DNA from: an uncultured Arthrobacter sp.
GTDB lineage: Bacteria > Actinomycetota > Actinomycetes > Actinomycetales > Micrococcaceae
Direction of reading: 5' to 3'
Length of the DNA: 64,000 nt
Assembly: GCF_947493765.1 (NCBI RefSeq)
Contig: NZ_CANLSZ010000001.1
Coordinates: 310,001-374,000, forward strand
How positions within the stretch are numbered: position 1 is the first letter of the stretch; each line of letters starts with the position of its first letter. Position numbers and translations under genes: made by a program. The notes beneath the pieces were generated by a model. It saw nothing but the letters and a program-made list of their open reading frames with translations. It was not told the origin of the DNA and did no database searches. Below, piece by piece: positions 46,291-55,950 of the stretch.

Positions 46291-47661
46291 ATGGCGGCAC
46301 CATCAGGTGGGGGCGCGGGGCACGGGCTGTGGCCGGCGCCCCACCTGACGGGCCCTGTGGACGCGGAGATCTCCATCCCGGGATCGAAGTCGCTCACGAA
46401 TCGCTTCCTGGTCCTCGCGGCGCTGGCCGACGCGCCGAGCATCATCAGGAGGCCGCTCCATTCCCGTGACACCGCGCTGATGATCAGGGCCCTGGAGGAC
46501 CTCGGGGCGGTCGTCGACGAGCTCCCGGCGCATGCGGACGCGGACCCGGACTCCGGCCCCGATCTGCGCGTGAGCCCGCTGCCGGACCCCACGGCCGACG
46601 GCCCGCGGTCCATCGACTGCGGCCTCGCGGGGACCGTGATGCGCTTCGTGCCGCCCCTGGCCGCGCTGGTCCGCGACGTCACCGTGTTCGACGGCGATCC
46701 GCACGCGCGCCGTCGTCCGATGGGGAGCACCATCGCCGCCCTGCGCGGGCTCGGCGTCCGCGTGGACGACGCCGGGGCCGGCAGCCTCCCGTTCCGTCTC
46801 CACGGGGAGGGGAAGGTCGACGGCGGCCGGCTCGCCATCGACGCCTCCGCGTCCTCGCAGTTCGTCTCCGCCCTCCTGCTCGTGGCAGCCCGCTTCACCG
46901 ACGGGCTGCACCTCGAGCACGTGGGCGGATCCGTGCCGAGCCTCGATCACATCCGGATGACCGTGGAGCTGCTGCGCTCCGTCGGCGTCGCCGTCGACGA
47001 CTCCGAGCCGAATCACTGGCGCGTCTCCCCCGGGAGGATCCGCGCCTTCGACGTCGCCGTCGAACCCGATCTCTCCAACGCCGGCCCCTTCCTCGCCGCC
47101 GCGGCCGTCACGGGCGGAACCGTCCGTGTGCGGAACTGGCCGGTCGGCACCACCCAGGTGGGCGATCGCTGGCGGGAGATCCTGCCGCTCATGGGGGCGT
47201 CGGCGGAACTCGACGGCGATCTCCTCACCGTCACCGGCGGGTCCTCCCTGCGCGGCGGGGTCTTCGCGGAGACGTCCGAACTCGCACCCACCGTCGCTGC
47301 CCTGTGCGCCCTGGCGACGACGCCGTCCACCCTCACCGGCATCGCCCACCTGCGCGGGCACGAGACGGACCGGCTCGCTGCCCTCGTGGCCGAGATCAAC
47401 GCCCTGGGCGGCGACGCGGAGGAGACGGCCGACGGTCTGCTGATCCGGCCGGCCCCGCTGCAGGGCGGCGTCTTCCACACCTACGACGATCACCGCATGG
47501 CGACGGCGGGGGCCATCGTGGGTCTCGCGGTCGAGGGCGTCGAGGTGGAGAACATCGGCACCACGGCCAAGACCATGCCCGACTTCCCCGAGCGCTGGGC
47601 CACCGTGACGGGCACGCATCCTCCGGCCGGCAGCCCGGCGCGCGCGGAGCCCTCCGTATGA
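46291..47661 (+). CDS. aroA: 3-phosphoshikimate 1-carboxyvinyltransferase (EPSP synthase)
   Basis: ISIPGSKSLTNRFLVLAALAD; AGTVMRFVPPLAAL; DHRMATAGAIVGLAVEG. Confidence 0.95.
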   Translation: MAAPSGGGAGHGLWPAPHLTGPVDAEISIPGSKSLTNRFLVLAALADAPSIIRRPLHSRDTALMIRALEDLGAVVDELPAHADADPDSGPDLRVSPLPDPTADGPRSIDCGLAGTVMRFVPPLAALVRDVTVFDGDPHARRRPMGSTIAALRGLGVRVDDAGAGSLPFRLHGEGKVDGGRLAIDASASSQFVSALLLVAARFTDGLHLEHVGGSVPSLDHIRMTVELLRSVGVAVDDSEPNHWRVSPGRIRAFDVAVEPDLSNAGPFLAAAAVTGGTVRVRNWPVGTTQVGDRWREILPLMGASAELDGDLLTVTGGSSLRGGVFAETSELAPTVAALCALATTPSTLTGIAHLRGHETDRLAALVAEINALGGDAEETADGLLIRPAPLQGGVFHTYDDHRMATAGAIVGLAVEGVEVENIGTTAKTMPDFPERWATVTGTHPPAGSPARAEPSV

Positions 47662-48788
47662 GCGAGGCCGGCAACCGCCGCGGCTCACGCGCCTGGGACG
47701 AGTCGGACGTGCGGATCCGGCCGAACAAGAAGGGCTCCCGCCCCCGCACCAAGAACCGGCCCGCCTACGAGGACGCCGTGACCGGCCGGATCGTGACCGT
47801 GGACCGCGGTCGCTACACCGCCGTCGTCGACGAGGACACGGCGCAGGAGCGGATCGTGGTCGCCGCGCGGGCCCGTGAGCTGCGCCGCGAGCCCGTAGTG
47901 GCCGGGGATCTCGTGGCACTCGTCGGGGATCTCACGGGTGGCCCGGACTCACTGGCCCGCCTCGTGCGGATCCAGGAGCGCCGGACGGTGCTGCGCCGCA
48001 GTGCCGACGACACCGATCCCGTGGAGCGCGTGGTCGTCGCCAACGCCGACCAGCTGGTCATCGTGGTCGCCGCCGCCAATCCCGAACCGCGGACCGGCTT
48101 CATCGACCGTGCGCTCGTGGCGGCCTACGACGCCGGGATCGAGCCGCTGCTGTGCATCACCAAGGCGGATCTGCGGGACCCGGCAGAGCTGCTCGCCAAC
48201 TACGAGCACCTCGATCTGCGCGTGATCGTGAGCCGGACAGACGACGGCGTGGGCGTCGAGACCACCTCCGACGACGGCGACTCCGCCCGGCTCTCCCACG
48301 GCGCCGTGGACGCCCTCCGGGCCGAGCTCGACGGCCAGGTGAGCGTGCTGCTCGGCCACTCGGGTGTCGGGAAATCGACCATGGTGAATGCGCTGACCGG
48401 CTCCGCGCGCGCCACGGGCGGCGTGAACGCGGTGACGGGCAGGGGGCGCCACACCTCGTCGTCGGCCCTGGCCCTGAAAGCCGCCGACGCCTCCGCCGGG
48501 ACCTGGATCATCGACACGCCGGGGATCAGGAGCTTCGGCCTGGCCCACGTGGACGCCGACCGGATCCTCCAGGCCTTCCCCGACCTGGAGCCGGGCACGG
48601 AGCGCTGCGAGCGCGGGTGCCTCCACGACGCCAACGCCGTCCACTGTGGGCTCGACAGCTTCGTGGAGGAGGGTCTCGCAGGCGACTCCGGGCCGGTCCG
48701 GCTCGCGAGCCTGCGCCGCCTGCTCAGCGCCGGGAGCGCCGACCCGCGCGGACCGGCCCATGACGCCAAGGAGCTCGGACACCAGTGA
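47658..48788 (+). CDS. rsgA: Ribosome small subunit-dependent GTPase A
   Basis: ATGA overlap with aroA; LGHSGVGKSTMVNALTG; IDTPGIRSFGL; C-terminal ERCERGCLHDANAVHCGL zinc region. Confidence 0.95.
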   Translation: MSEAGNRRGSRAWDESDVRIRPNKKGSRPRTKNRPAYEDAVTGRIVTVDRGRYTAVVDEDTAQERIVVAARARELRREPVVAGDLVALVGDLTGGPDSLARLVRIQERRTVLRRSADDTDPVERVVVANADQLVIVVAAANPEPRTGFIDRALVAAYDAGIEPLLCITKADLRDPAELLANYEHLDLRVIVSRTDDGVGVETTSDDGDSARLSHGAVDALRAELDGQVSVLLGHSGVGKSTMVNALTGSARATGGVNAVTGRGRHTSSSALALKAADASAGTWIIDTPGIRSFGLAHVDADRILQAFPDLEPGTERCERGCLHDANAVHCGLDSFVEEGLAGDSGPVRLASLRRLLSAGSADPRGPAHDAKELGHQ

Positions 48789-48804
48789 TACAGCCGATCG
48801 CTGG

Positions 48805-48948
48805 TAGACTCAGGAACGTTGTTGTTTGCGCATTATGATTCTGAGCCTTGACCCTCCACCTGGAGTTCGACAGCTTGTGACGATAAGCGGGTAACGAACA
48901 CCACGATGAGCCCCGAACGTCGGGGCACTCAAGGTAAGGAAGTACAGC
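48805..48948 (+). promoter_or_regulatory. Promoter and long leader of csp gene
   Basis: Extended -10 TGGTAGACT (48803-48810), then about 130-nt untranslated leader with hairpin CCCCGA-acg-TCGGGG. Confidence 0.5.
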
Positions 48949-49152
48949 ATGGCTACTGGCACAGTGAAATGGTTCAACGCCGAAAAGGGCTTCGGCTTCA
49001 TCGCTCCCGATGACGGCGGCGCGGATGTCTTCGCCCACTTCTCGGCGATCAACTCGAACGGCTACCGTTCCCTCGACGAGAACCAGAAGGTCGACTTCGA
49101 GACCACCCAGGGCCCCAAGGGCCCCCAGGCCGAGAACATCACCGTTCTCTAG
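48949..49152 (+). CDS. Cold-shock protein
   Basis: [34 protein letters not shown]. Confidence 0.97.
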   Translation: MATGTVKWFNAEKGFGFIAPDDGGADVFAHFSAINSNGYRSLDENQKVDFETTQGPKGPQAENITVL

Positions 49153-49186
49153 TCCTCCCGGTGCCGCTCCGCGCGGCGCAGGACGC

Positions 49187-49221
49187 AAAGCCACCGCAGG
49201 GCGCGAGCCCGCGGTGGCTTT
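49187..49221 (+). terminator. Intrinsic terminator of csp gene
   Basis: AAAGCCACCGC-agggcgcgagccc-GCGGTGGCTTTT. Confidence 0.9.
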
Positions 49222-49305
49222 TCGCTGTCCGCACCCGTTCCGCCCCGCTCCTGGCTGCCGAGCCGGGGCACGGGAAGTGCCGGTCCAGACGATAGGTTGA
49301 TCGAT

Positions 49306-50115
49306 ATGAGTTACACGCAGGGCTACAACGACGACCTCCGGCTCGCCCACATCATGGCCGACTCGGTGGACGACCAGACCATGTCCCGTTTCAAGGCGCT
49401 CGATCTGCGGATCGAGACGAAACCCGACCTGACGCCCGTCACCGACGCCGACAAGAGCGCGGAGAACGCCATCCGCGGTCAGCTCTCCCGGGCCAGGCCC
49501 CGCGACGCCGTCCTCGGCGAGGAGTTCGGCAGTACCGGCTCGGGCTCCCGCCGGTGGGTGATCGATCCCATCGACGGCACCAAGAACTTCATCCGCGGGG
49601 TTCCGGTGTGGGCGACGCTGATCTCCCTGATCGACGAGGGCCGGCCCGTGGTGGGCCTCGTGAGTGCTCCGGCGCTGGGCAAGCGCTGGTGGGCCGCGGA
49701 GGGGACGGGGGCGTACTCCGGCAAGTCCCTGGCCGCCGCGCACCGCCTGCGCGTCTCGAACGTCTCCCGCCTCGCCGACGCCTCGCTCTCCTACTCCAGC
49801 CTGTCGGGCTGGCGGGAACGCGGCGCCCTCGCCCGCTTCGTGGACCTCACCGACCAGGTGTGGCGATCGCGCGCCTACGGTGACTTCTGGTCCTACTGCA
49901 TGGTGGCGGAGGGCGCGGTGGAGATCGCGTGCGAACCGGAACTCAATCTCTACGACATGGCGGCCCTCGTGCCCATCGTGACGGAGGCCGGTGGCCGCTT
50001 CACCTCGCTCGACGGTGAGGACGGTCCCTTCGGCGGCAACGCGCTGGCCACCAACGGCACCCTCCACAGTGACGTACTGCGGCTCCTCAACCCCGACGTG
50101 GATGACCTGCTCTAG
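49306..50115 (+). CDS. hisN: Inositol monophosphatase family, probable histidinol-phosphatase
   Basis: VLGEEFGSTGSGSRRWVIDPIDGTKNFIRGVPVWATLISL; SRAYGDFWSYCMVAEGAVEI. Confidence 0.88.
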   Translation: MSYTQGYNDDLRLAHIMADSVDDQTMSRFKALDLRIETKPDLTPVTDADKSAENAIRGQLSRARPRDAVLGEEFGSTGSGSRRWVIDPIDGTKNFIRGVPVWATLISLIDEGRPVVGLVSAPALGKRWWAAEGTGAYSGKSLAAAHRLRVSNVSRLADASLSYSSLSGWRERGALARFVDLTDQVWRSRAYGDFWSYCMVAEGAVEIACEPELNLYDMAALVPIVTEAGGRFTSLDGEDGPFGGNALATNGTLHSDVLRLLNPDVDDLL

Positions 50116-50145
50116 CACCTCCCCCGCTGCCTCCGGGTCCCGCCG

Positions 50146-51003
50146 GTGACGTCCGGGCCCCGCCTCGGCGGCGAGCGCCGCCTGGACCTGGCGAGTGCCT
50201 ACCTGTCCGGGGCCGACCGCTACGCCCGGGTGCGCCCCGGCTACCCGGCGGGGATCGTCGACTGGATCGTGGACCGGACCGTGCCGGACGCCGTGTCTGA
50301 TGACGGTGTGCCCGATGAGGGTGCGAAGGATGAAGGCGTGTCCCAGGGCGCGGTGTACGCGGCCGACGTCGGAGCCGGCACCGGGATCTTCACGGGCCTC
50401 CTCGCGGACCGCGGGCTGCACGTGAGCGCCGTGGACCCGTCGGAGGAGATGCTGGGGGTCCTGTCCCGGCAGCTGCCGGAGGTCCCGGTGATCGTGGGAA
50501 CCGCCGAGGAGTCCTTCCTGCCCACGGCATCCGTGGACCTGGTCACACTGGCGCAGACCTGGCACTGGTGCGATCATCCCGCCGCCGCCGCCGAGGCCGC
50601 ACGCGTGCTGCGCCCGGGCGGCCGCCTCGCAGTGGTGTGGAACCAGCTGGACGTCTCGCGACCGTGGGTCCACCGGCTCTCGCGCATCATGCACGCCGGG
50701 GACGTCTACTCCCCCGCGTACCGTCCGGAGTTCGGACCGCTCTTCGCGCCACCCGAGGACCTGCTGGTCCGCTGGACCCAGGAGCTGACGGCGGCCGACG
50801 TCGTCGACCTCGCCCGTTCCCGCAGCTACTACCGGCGGGCCTCACCGGAGCTGCGCGCCCGCGTGGACGCGAATCTGCTGTGGTACCTGACGGACTATCT
50901 GGCGTTCACCCCCGACGCCCGCCTCAAGCTGCCCTACTACACCCATGCCTGGCGTGCGACGAGGAAAACAGTGGAGGACCACGCGCAGCAGCGTTATATT
51001 TAG
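50146..51003 (+). CDS. Class I SAM-dependent methyltransferase
   Basis: VYAADVGAGTGIFTGLLADRGLHVSAVDPSEEMLGVL. Confidence 0.88.
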   Translation: MTSGPRLGGERRLDLASAYLSGADRYARVRPGYPAGIVDWIVDRTVPDAVSDDGVPDEGAKDEGVSQGAVYAADVGAGTGIFTGLLADRGLHVSAVDPSEEMLGVLSRQLPEVPVIVGTAEESFLPTASVDLVTLAQTWHWCDHPAAAAEAARVLRPGGRLAVVWNQLDVSRPWVHRLSRIMHAGDVYSPAYRPEFGPLFAPPEDLLVRWTQELTAADVVDLARSRSYYRRASPELRARVDANLLWYLTDYLAFTPDARLKLPYYTHAWRATRKTVEDHAQQRYI

Positions 51004-51014
51004 GCATGCCTAAA
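50999..51014. promoter_or_regulatory. 16-bp palindromic DtxR/MntR-family-like operator overlapping stop and start codons
   Basis: TTTAGGCATGCCTAAA; contains the upstream gene's TAG and the ATG of the binding-protein gene. Confidence 0.7.
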
Positions 51015-51932
51015 AATTTGCGGCCGGGTGGACGACGGAAGCTCTCCGTCGGTGCCGGGCTGACGATCCTGGGCATCGTGCTGACAGGGTGCGCTGCTCC
51101 GGCTCCTCCCGAGGACGCCGATGAGCGGCCGCTGGTCCTGACCACCTTCTCCGTCCTCGCGGACCTGGCCGACGAGGTCGGCGGCGGTCACGTGCGGGTC
51201 GAGTCGATCACGAAGATCGGGGCCGAGATCCACGGCTACGAGCCCACGCCGTCGGACCTCGTCGGCGCGCAGGACGCCGATCTCATCCTGGACAACGGGC
51301 TGGGGCTGGAGCGCTGGTTCGAGCGCTTCCTCAATTCCGTCGACGCGCCCCACGTGGTCCTGTCGGAGGGTGTGGAGCCGGTGGACATCCGGTCCGGGGA
51401 CTACTCGGGCCTGCCCAATCCGCACGCCTGGATGTCCCCGGTGGCCGCGCAGACCTACGTGGCGAACACCGTGACAGCGCTGTCCGATCTCGATCCTGCC
51501 CACGCCGCCGAGTACGAGGCGAACGGCCGGAGGCTCACCACGGAGCTGGAGGGGATCGCCTCGGACTTCCGCGCCGGGCTGCGGGGCGCGGCGTCGAGGG
51601 CACTCGTGACGTGCGAGGGAGCCTTCTCCTACCTGGCGCGGGACGTCGGGCTCCGGGAGGCCTTCATCTGGCCCGTGAACTCCGACGCCGAAGGAACCCC
51701 GCGGCAGGTCCGGGAGGTGATCGACTTCGTCACCGAGCACGACGTCCCCACGGTCTTCTGCGAGTCGACCATCAATCCCTCCGCCCAGGAACAGGTCGCC
51801 CAGGCGACCGGCGCCACTCTGGGCGGCACCCTCTACGTCGACTCCCTCTCCGAGGCGGACGGCCCCGTGCCGGGCTTCCTCGACCTGATCCGCTACGACC
51901 TGCGCGTCATCACCGAAGGACTGACCCCATGA
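51006..51932 (+). CDS. Metal (Mn-type) ABC transporter substrate-binding lipoprotein
   Basis: ILGIVLTGCAAP lipobox; VLTTFSVLADLADEVGGGHVRVESITKIGAEIHGYEPTPSDL; NPHAWMSP. Confidence 0.9.
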   Translation: MPKNLRPGGRRKLSVGAGLTILGIVLTGCAAPAPPEDADERPLVLTTFSVLADLADEVGGGHVRVESITKIGAEIHGYEPTPSDLVGAQDADLILDNGLGLERWFERFLNSVDAPHVVLSEGVEPVDIRSGDYSGLPNPHAWMSPVAAQTYVANTVTALSDLDPAHAAEYEANGRRLTTELEGIASDFRAGLRGAASRALVTCEGAFSYLARDVGLREAFIWPVNSDAEGTPRQVREVIDFVTEHDVPTVFCESTINPSAQEQVAQATGATLGGTLYVDSLSEADGPVPGFLDLIRYDLRVITEGLTP

Positions 51933-52693
51933 CCTTGACGGACACGCAGCGCACCACCCCCGTGATCGAGGTGGACCGCCTCGGCGTCACGTACGGGCAG
52001 GTCCGCGCCCTCCAGGACGTGAGCCTCTCCCTGGCACCGGGCAGGATCTGCGCCCTCATCGGTGTCAACGGTTCCGGGAAGTCCACGCTCTTCAAGGCCC
52101 TCATGGGCCTCGTGGCTCCGGATACCGGTGGGGTCTCGCTCTTCGGCCTGCCGATCGCGGACGCCCGCCGGCGCCAGCTCGTGGCGTACATGCCCCAGAC
52201 CGAGGACGTCGACTGGACCTTCCCCGTCTCCGTGGCCGACGTCGTCACGATGGGGATCTACGGCCGCCTCGGACCCACCCGGCGGCTGCGGGAGGCGGAC
52301 CGCACCGCCGTCGACGTCGCACTCGACCGGGTGGGACTGGCCGAGCTGCGGCGCCGACAGATCGGCCAGCTCTCGGGTGGCCAGCGCAAGCGCGTCTTCA
52401 TCGCCCGGAGCATCGCCCAGGACGCCCGGCTGCTGCTGCTCGACGAACCGTTCGCGGGGGTCGACAGGACGAGCGAGCGCACCATGGTCAGCCTGCTCAA
52501 GACCCTGCGCGACGAAGGCCGGTCGGTCCTGGTCTCCACCCACGATCTCGCGGGTGCCCCGGCGCTGAGCGACGAGGCCATCCTCCTGCACGGCAGCGTC
52601 CTGGCGCACGGCCGGCCCGCCGAGGTCCTCACCCCCGACAATCTCGCCCGCGCCTTCGGCCAGGCGGCCACCACCCCGGAAGACGAGGCCTGA
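51929..52693 (+). CDS. Metal ABC transporter ATP-binding protein
   Basis: ALIGVNGSGKSTLFKALMGL; LSGGQRKRVFIARSIAQ; LLLDEPFAGVD. Confidence 0.92.
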   Translation: MTLTDTQRTTPVIEVDRLGVTYGQVRALQDVSLSLAPGRICALIGVNGSGKSTLFKALMGLVAPDTGGVSLFGLPIADARRRQLVAYMPQTEDVDWTFPVSVADVVTMGIYGRLGPTRRLREADRTAVDVALDRVGLAELRRRQIGQLSGGQRKRVFIARSIAQDARLLLLDEPFAGVDRTSERTMVSLLKTLRDEGRSVLVSTHDLAGAPALSDEAILLHGSVLAHGRPAEVLTPDNLARAFGQAATTPEDEA

Positions 52694-52694
52694 C

Positions 52695-53678
52695 ATGGAT
52701 GTCCTGGCGTTCCTCCTCGAACCCCTCCAGTACGGGTTCCTCACGCGCGCCCTCGCGGTCACCCTCGCCGCCGCCGTCGTCGCCGCCGTCCTGTCCTGCT
52801 GGCTCATCCTCATGGGCTTCTCGCTCATGGGCGACGCCGTCTCCCACGCCGTCCTGCCCGGTGTGGCCCTCGCCTACATCGTGGGGATCCCCTTCTCCAT
52901 CGGCGCGTTCGTCTTCGGGGCCGGCGCCGTGGCCCTCATCGGGATCGTCCGCTCCACCACCCGGCTGAAGGCGGACACGGTGATCGGCGTCGTCTTCACC
53001 GCGCTCTTCGCCTCTGGCCTGGCGATCGTCTCGGCCACGCCGTCGCAGATAGACCTGATGCACATCCTCTTCGGGAACGTGCTGGGCGTCTCGGCGGGCG
53101 AGGTCTGGCAGGTGCTGGTCCTCGGGGCCGTCACGCTGGTGGTCCTGCTGCTCAAGCGGCGCGATCTCACGCTGCTCGCCTTCGACCGCACCCATGCACA
53201 CGTGATCGGGATCAACACCCGCCGGCTCTCGGCCCTGCTGCTCGGGCTCCTCGCGCTGACCGTCGTCGTGGGCCTCCAGGCCGTGGGCATCATCCTCGTC
53301 GTCGCCATGCTCGTCACCCCCGGCGCCACCGCGTTCCTGCTCACGCGCAGCTTCGACCGCATGCTCGTCCTCTCGGTCTCGCTCACGGTCGTCGCGTCGG
53401 TGGCCGGCATCTACGCCAGCTACTACCTGGACATCTCCACGGGCGCGGCGGTGGTGCTGTGCCAGGCACTGGTCTTCACCGTGGTGTACCTCGTGGCGCG
53501 GCCGGACGGGCTGCTCTGGCAGCTGGGGCGCCGCCGGCGCTCGGGCCGGACCGGGCGCGGCAGCTCCCCGGCACGGAGCGGAGGCGCGGTCGAGGCAGCC
53601 CCGCCCGGCGACCCCCTCCCGGGCCGTGCGCGCACGGGCGACCCGTTGACCGGCACCGCACGCTCCTCGGACGCCTGA
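52695..53678 (+). CDS. Metal ABC transporter permease
   Basis: ABC-3 permease; GFSLMGDAVSHAVLPGVALAYIVGI. Confidence 0.92.
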   Translation: MDVLAFLLEPLQYGFLTRALAVTLAAAVVAAVLSCWLILMGFSLMGDAVSHAVLPGVALAYIVGIPFSIGAFVFGAGAVALIGIVRSTTRLKADTVIGVVFTALFASGLAIVSATPSQIDLMHILFGNVLGVSAGEVWQVLVLGAVTLVVLLLKRRDLTLLAFDRTHAHVIGINTRRLSALLLGLLALTVVVGLQAVGIILVVAMLVTPGATAFLLTRSFDRMLVLSVSLTVVASVAGIYASYYLDISTGAAVVLCQALVFTVVYLVARPDGLLWQLGRRRRSGRTGRGSSPARSGGAVEAAPPGDPLPGRARTGDPLTGTARSSDA

Positions 53679-54403
53679 TGGTCACGCGGCGCGGCCATGT
53701 GCTGAGCATCGAATCCACGAGCGTGCAGGACTACGTCAAGGTCCTGTACACCTCCACCGAGTGGCGGGGCGGTGCGATCACCGCATCGCACCTGGCCACC
53801 CGCCTGTCGGTCGCGAACTCCTCCGTCACGGGCATGGTCGCCAAACTGGTCGACCTGCGGCTGGCGGAGCACCGCAAGTACGGGCCCATCAGCCTCACCC
53901 CGTCCGGCCGCACGCTCGCACTGGCCATGGTGCGGCGGCACCGCCTCATCGAGACCTTCCTCGTCCGCGAGCTCGGGTACGGCTGGGACGAGGTGCACGA
54001 CGAGGCGGAGCTGCTCGAGCACTCCGTCTCGGCCGCGTTCATCGAGCGCCTCGCCGCGAAACTGGGGCAGCCCACGCGGGATCCGCACGGGGACCCCATT
54101 CCCGGCCGGGACGGCTCCGTGCTGTACCCCGACGCGTGCCGCCTCGACGCCCTGGAGGAGGGTCGGACGGGGCCGCTGGTCCGGGTCAGCGACGACGACC
54201 CCGGTATTCTGCGTTTCCTCGACCGCAACGGCATCGCCCTCGACGCCGAGCTCGGGCTGGCGCACGGCACCGGAGCCCGCCCGGAGCTCCTCGTGGGGGG
54301 CGCCGCCGCGCCGCTGGTGGTCGATGCAGCGCTCCCCACCGCGCTGTGGATCGGGACGGACCGGTCCCGCACGGAGCGCGCGGTGGATCGGACCGCGTCC
54401 TGA
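53678..54403 (+). CDS. DtxR/MntR-family metal-dependent repressor
   Basis: STSVQDYVKVLYTSTEWRGGAITASHLATRLSVANSSVTGMVAKLVDLRLAEHRKYGPISLTPSGRTLALAMVRRHRLIETFLVRELGYGWDEVHDEAELLEHSVS. Confidence 0.93.
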   Translation: MVTRRGHVLSIESTSVQDYVKVLYTSTEWRGGAITASHLATRLSVANSSVTGMVAKLVDLRLAEHRKYGPISLTPSGRTLALAMVRRHRLIETFLVRELGYGWDEVHDEAELLEHSVSAAFIERLAAKLGQPTRDPHGDPIPGRDGSVLYPDACRLDALEEGRTGPLVRVSDDDPGILRFLDRNGIALDAELGLAHGTGARPELLVGGAAAPLVVDAALPTALWIGTDRSRTERAVDRTAS

Positions 54404-54492
54404 GTCCGTCGTCGTGAATCGCGCCGCCACGGTCCCCGCTCCTAGACTGAGCGGGTACCTCACACCCCTACACCCGGAACCGGAGCCACTCC

Positions 54493-55593
54493 ATGACCTC
54501 TCTCGGCCTTGAGGAGGAGTACCTGCTCCTCGACCCGGACTCCGGACTGCCGGCGGATCACGCGGCCGAGGTCCAGGAGCTGCTCGAGGCCCATCCCGGG
54601 GTGACGCCGGAGGAGATCCAGCGCGAACTGCTGTCCTGCCAGATCGAGACGGCCACGCCCGTCTGCCAGAGCCTGGCCGAGGCGGAGGGGTCCCTGCTGA
54701 ACTTCCGCCGCACCCTGGCGGAGTCGGCGTCGAGCGTGGGCAGCCTCGCCGCCGCCACCGCGACGGCTCCGTGGATACACCAGGACTACCCGTCGCTGAC
54801 GGACAAGCAGCGCTACGAGGATCTCCGGGTGAGCGCCCCGGGCATCGTCGGTGACCAGTTCGTCAACGGCCTGCACGTGCACGTCGAGATCCCGGACCAG
54901 GAGAGCGGCATCCGGGCCCTGAACCGCATCCGCCCGTGGATCCCCCTGCTGACCGCCCTGAGCGTCAATTCCCCGTTCTGGCTGGGGCGCGACAGCGGCT
55001 TCGGGAGCTGGCGCGTGATCCACTACCGCCGGTGGGCCGTGCAGGGCATCCCGCCCGTGTTCGCCGACGTCGCCGACTACGAGCGTCGCATCACGCGACT
55101 CAGCAGCACCGGCGCCATCCTCGACCGCGGGGTCCTCACATGGGTGGCACGACTCTCGGACACCTTCCCCACGATAGAGCTCCGGGCCTGCGACGTGCAG
55201 CTCGAGGCCCGCGACTCCGTGCTCCTCGGCGCACTCACGCGGGCCCTCGTGGTCACCGCGCTGGGTGAGGCGACGGCGGACACTCCCCCGGTGGATCCTG
55301 ATCCCGAGCTGCTGGACGCGTCACTGTGGCAGGCGGCACGGGACGGGATGCAGCACCACCTCATGGACCTGCGCACGGCGGTACCCGTGCCGGCCGACAG
55401 GCTCCTCGAGTCCTTCCTCGACCACGTGGGACCGGCCCTGGAGTCAGAGGGCGATCTCGCCGACGTGACGGCGAGCCTGGCGACCATCGCGGAGCAGGGC
55501 ACCGGCTCGGAACGCCAGCGGCGGGCACTGCACGACGGCGGCATGGCGGCCCTGCTGTCCCTCTACAGGGAATCGCTCACCGGGGCGCAGTGA
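54493..55593 (+). CDS. Carboxylate-amine ligase, glutamate-cysteine ligase type 2 (YbdK-like)
   Basis: SLGLEEEYLLLDPDSGLP; LHVHVEIPDQESGIRALNRIRPWIPLLTALSVNSPFWLGRDSGFGSWR. Confidence 0.9.
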   Translation: MTSLGLEEEYLLLDPDSGLPADHAAEVQELLEAHPGVTPEEIQRELLSCQIETATPVCQSLAEAEGSLLNFRRTLAESASSVGSLAAATATAPWIHQDYPSLTDKQRYEDLRVSAPGIVGDQFVNGLHVHVEIPDQESGIRALNRIRPWIPLLTALSVNSPFWLGRDSGFGSWRVIHYRRWAVQGIPPVFADVADYERRITRLSSTGAILDRGVLTWVARLSDTFPTIELRACDVQLEARDSVLLGALTRALVVTALGEATADTPPVDPDPELLDASLWQAARDGMQHHLMDLRTAVPVPADRLLESFLDHVGPALESEGDLADVTASLATIAEQGTGSERQRRALHDGGMAALLSLYRESLTGAQ

Positions 55594-55603
55594 TGGGCTG
55601 AAC

Positions 55604-55670
55604 GTCCGGGTTGTGCGTCGCGGGCGGGCGGTCCGGGCTGCGGGTCCGGGTTGTGCGTCGCGGGCGGGCG
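55604..55670 (+). repeat. 27-bp direct repeat x2 (40-bp period)
   Basis: GTCCGGGTTGTGCGTCGCGGGCGGGCG at 55604 and 55644. Confidence 0.85.
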
Positions 55671-55677
55671 ACGCATC

Positions 55678-55905
55678 CTAGCGCTGCCGGCTGTCCCGCC
55701 GCAGCAGCCCCACGATGAGGCACAGCAGCCCGAGCAGCAGCGGCAGCAGGGTGTACAGGGTGTGCGTGCCGCCGAGATAACTCATGATGAAGATGAAGAC
55801 GAAGGTGCCGCTCACCAGGAGCCAGCCGAGCACGATGAGGGCGCGGCCCCGCTTCGGCGGGGGCAGCGGCGGCAGCCACGACGGCGGCCTGTCAGTCCAG
55901 CTCAT
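55678..55905 (-). CDS. Small membrane protein
   Basis: MSWTDRPPSWLPPLPPPKRGRALIVLGWLLVSGTFVFIFIMSYLGGTHTLYTLLPLLLGLLCLIVGLLRRDSRQR. Confidence 0.8.
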   Translation of the reverse strand: MSWTDRPPSWLPPLPPPKRGRALIVLGWLLVSGTFVFIFIMSYLGGTHTLYTLLPLLLGLLCLIVGLLRRDSRQR

Positions 55906-55950
55906 GGGCCCAGTGTAGTTCTCGGCGCCGCTCCGGTGCCGGGCCCAGAT

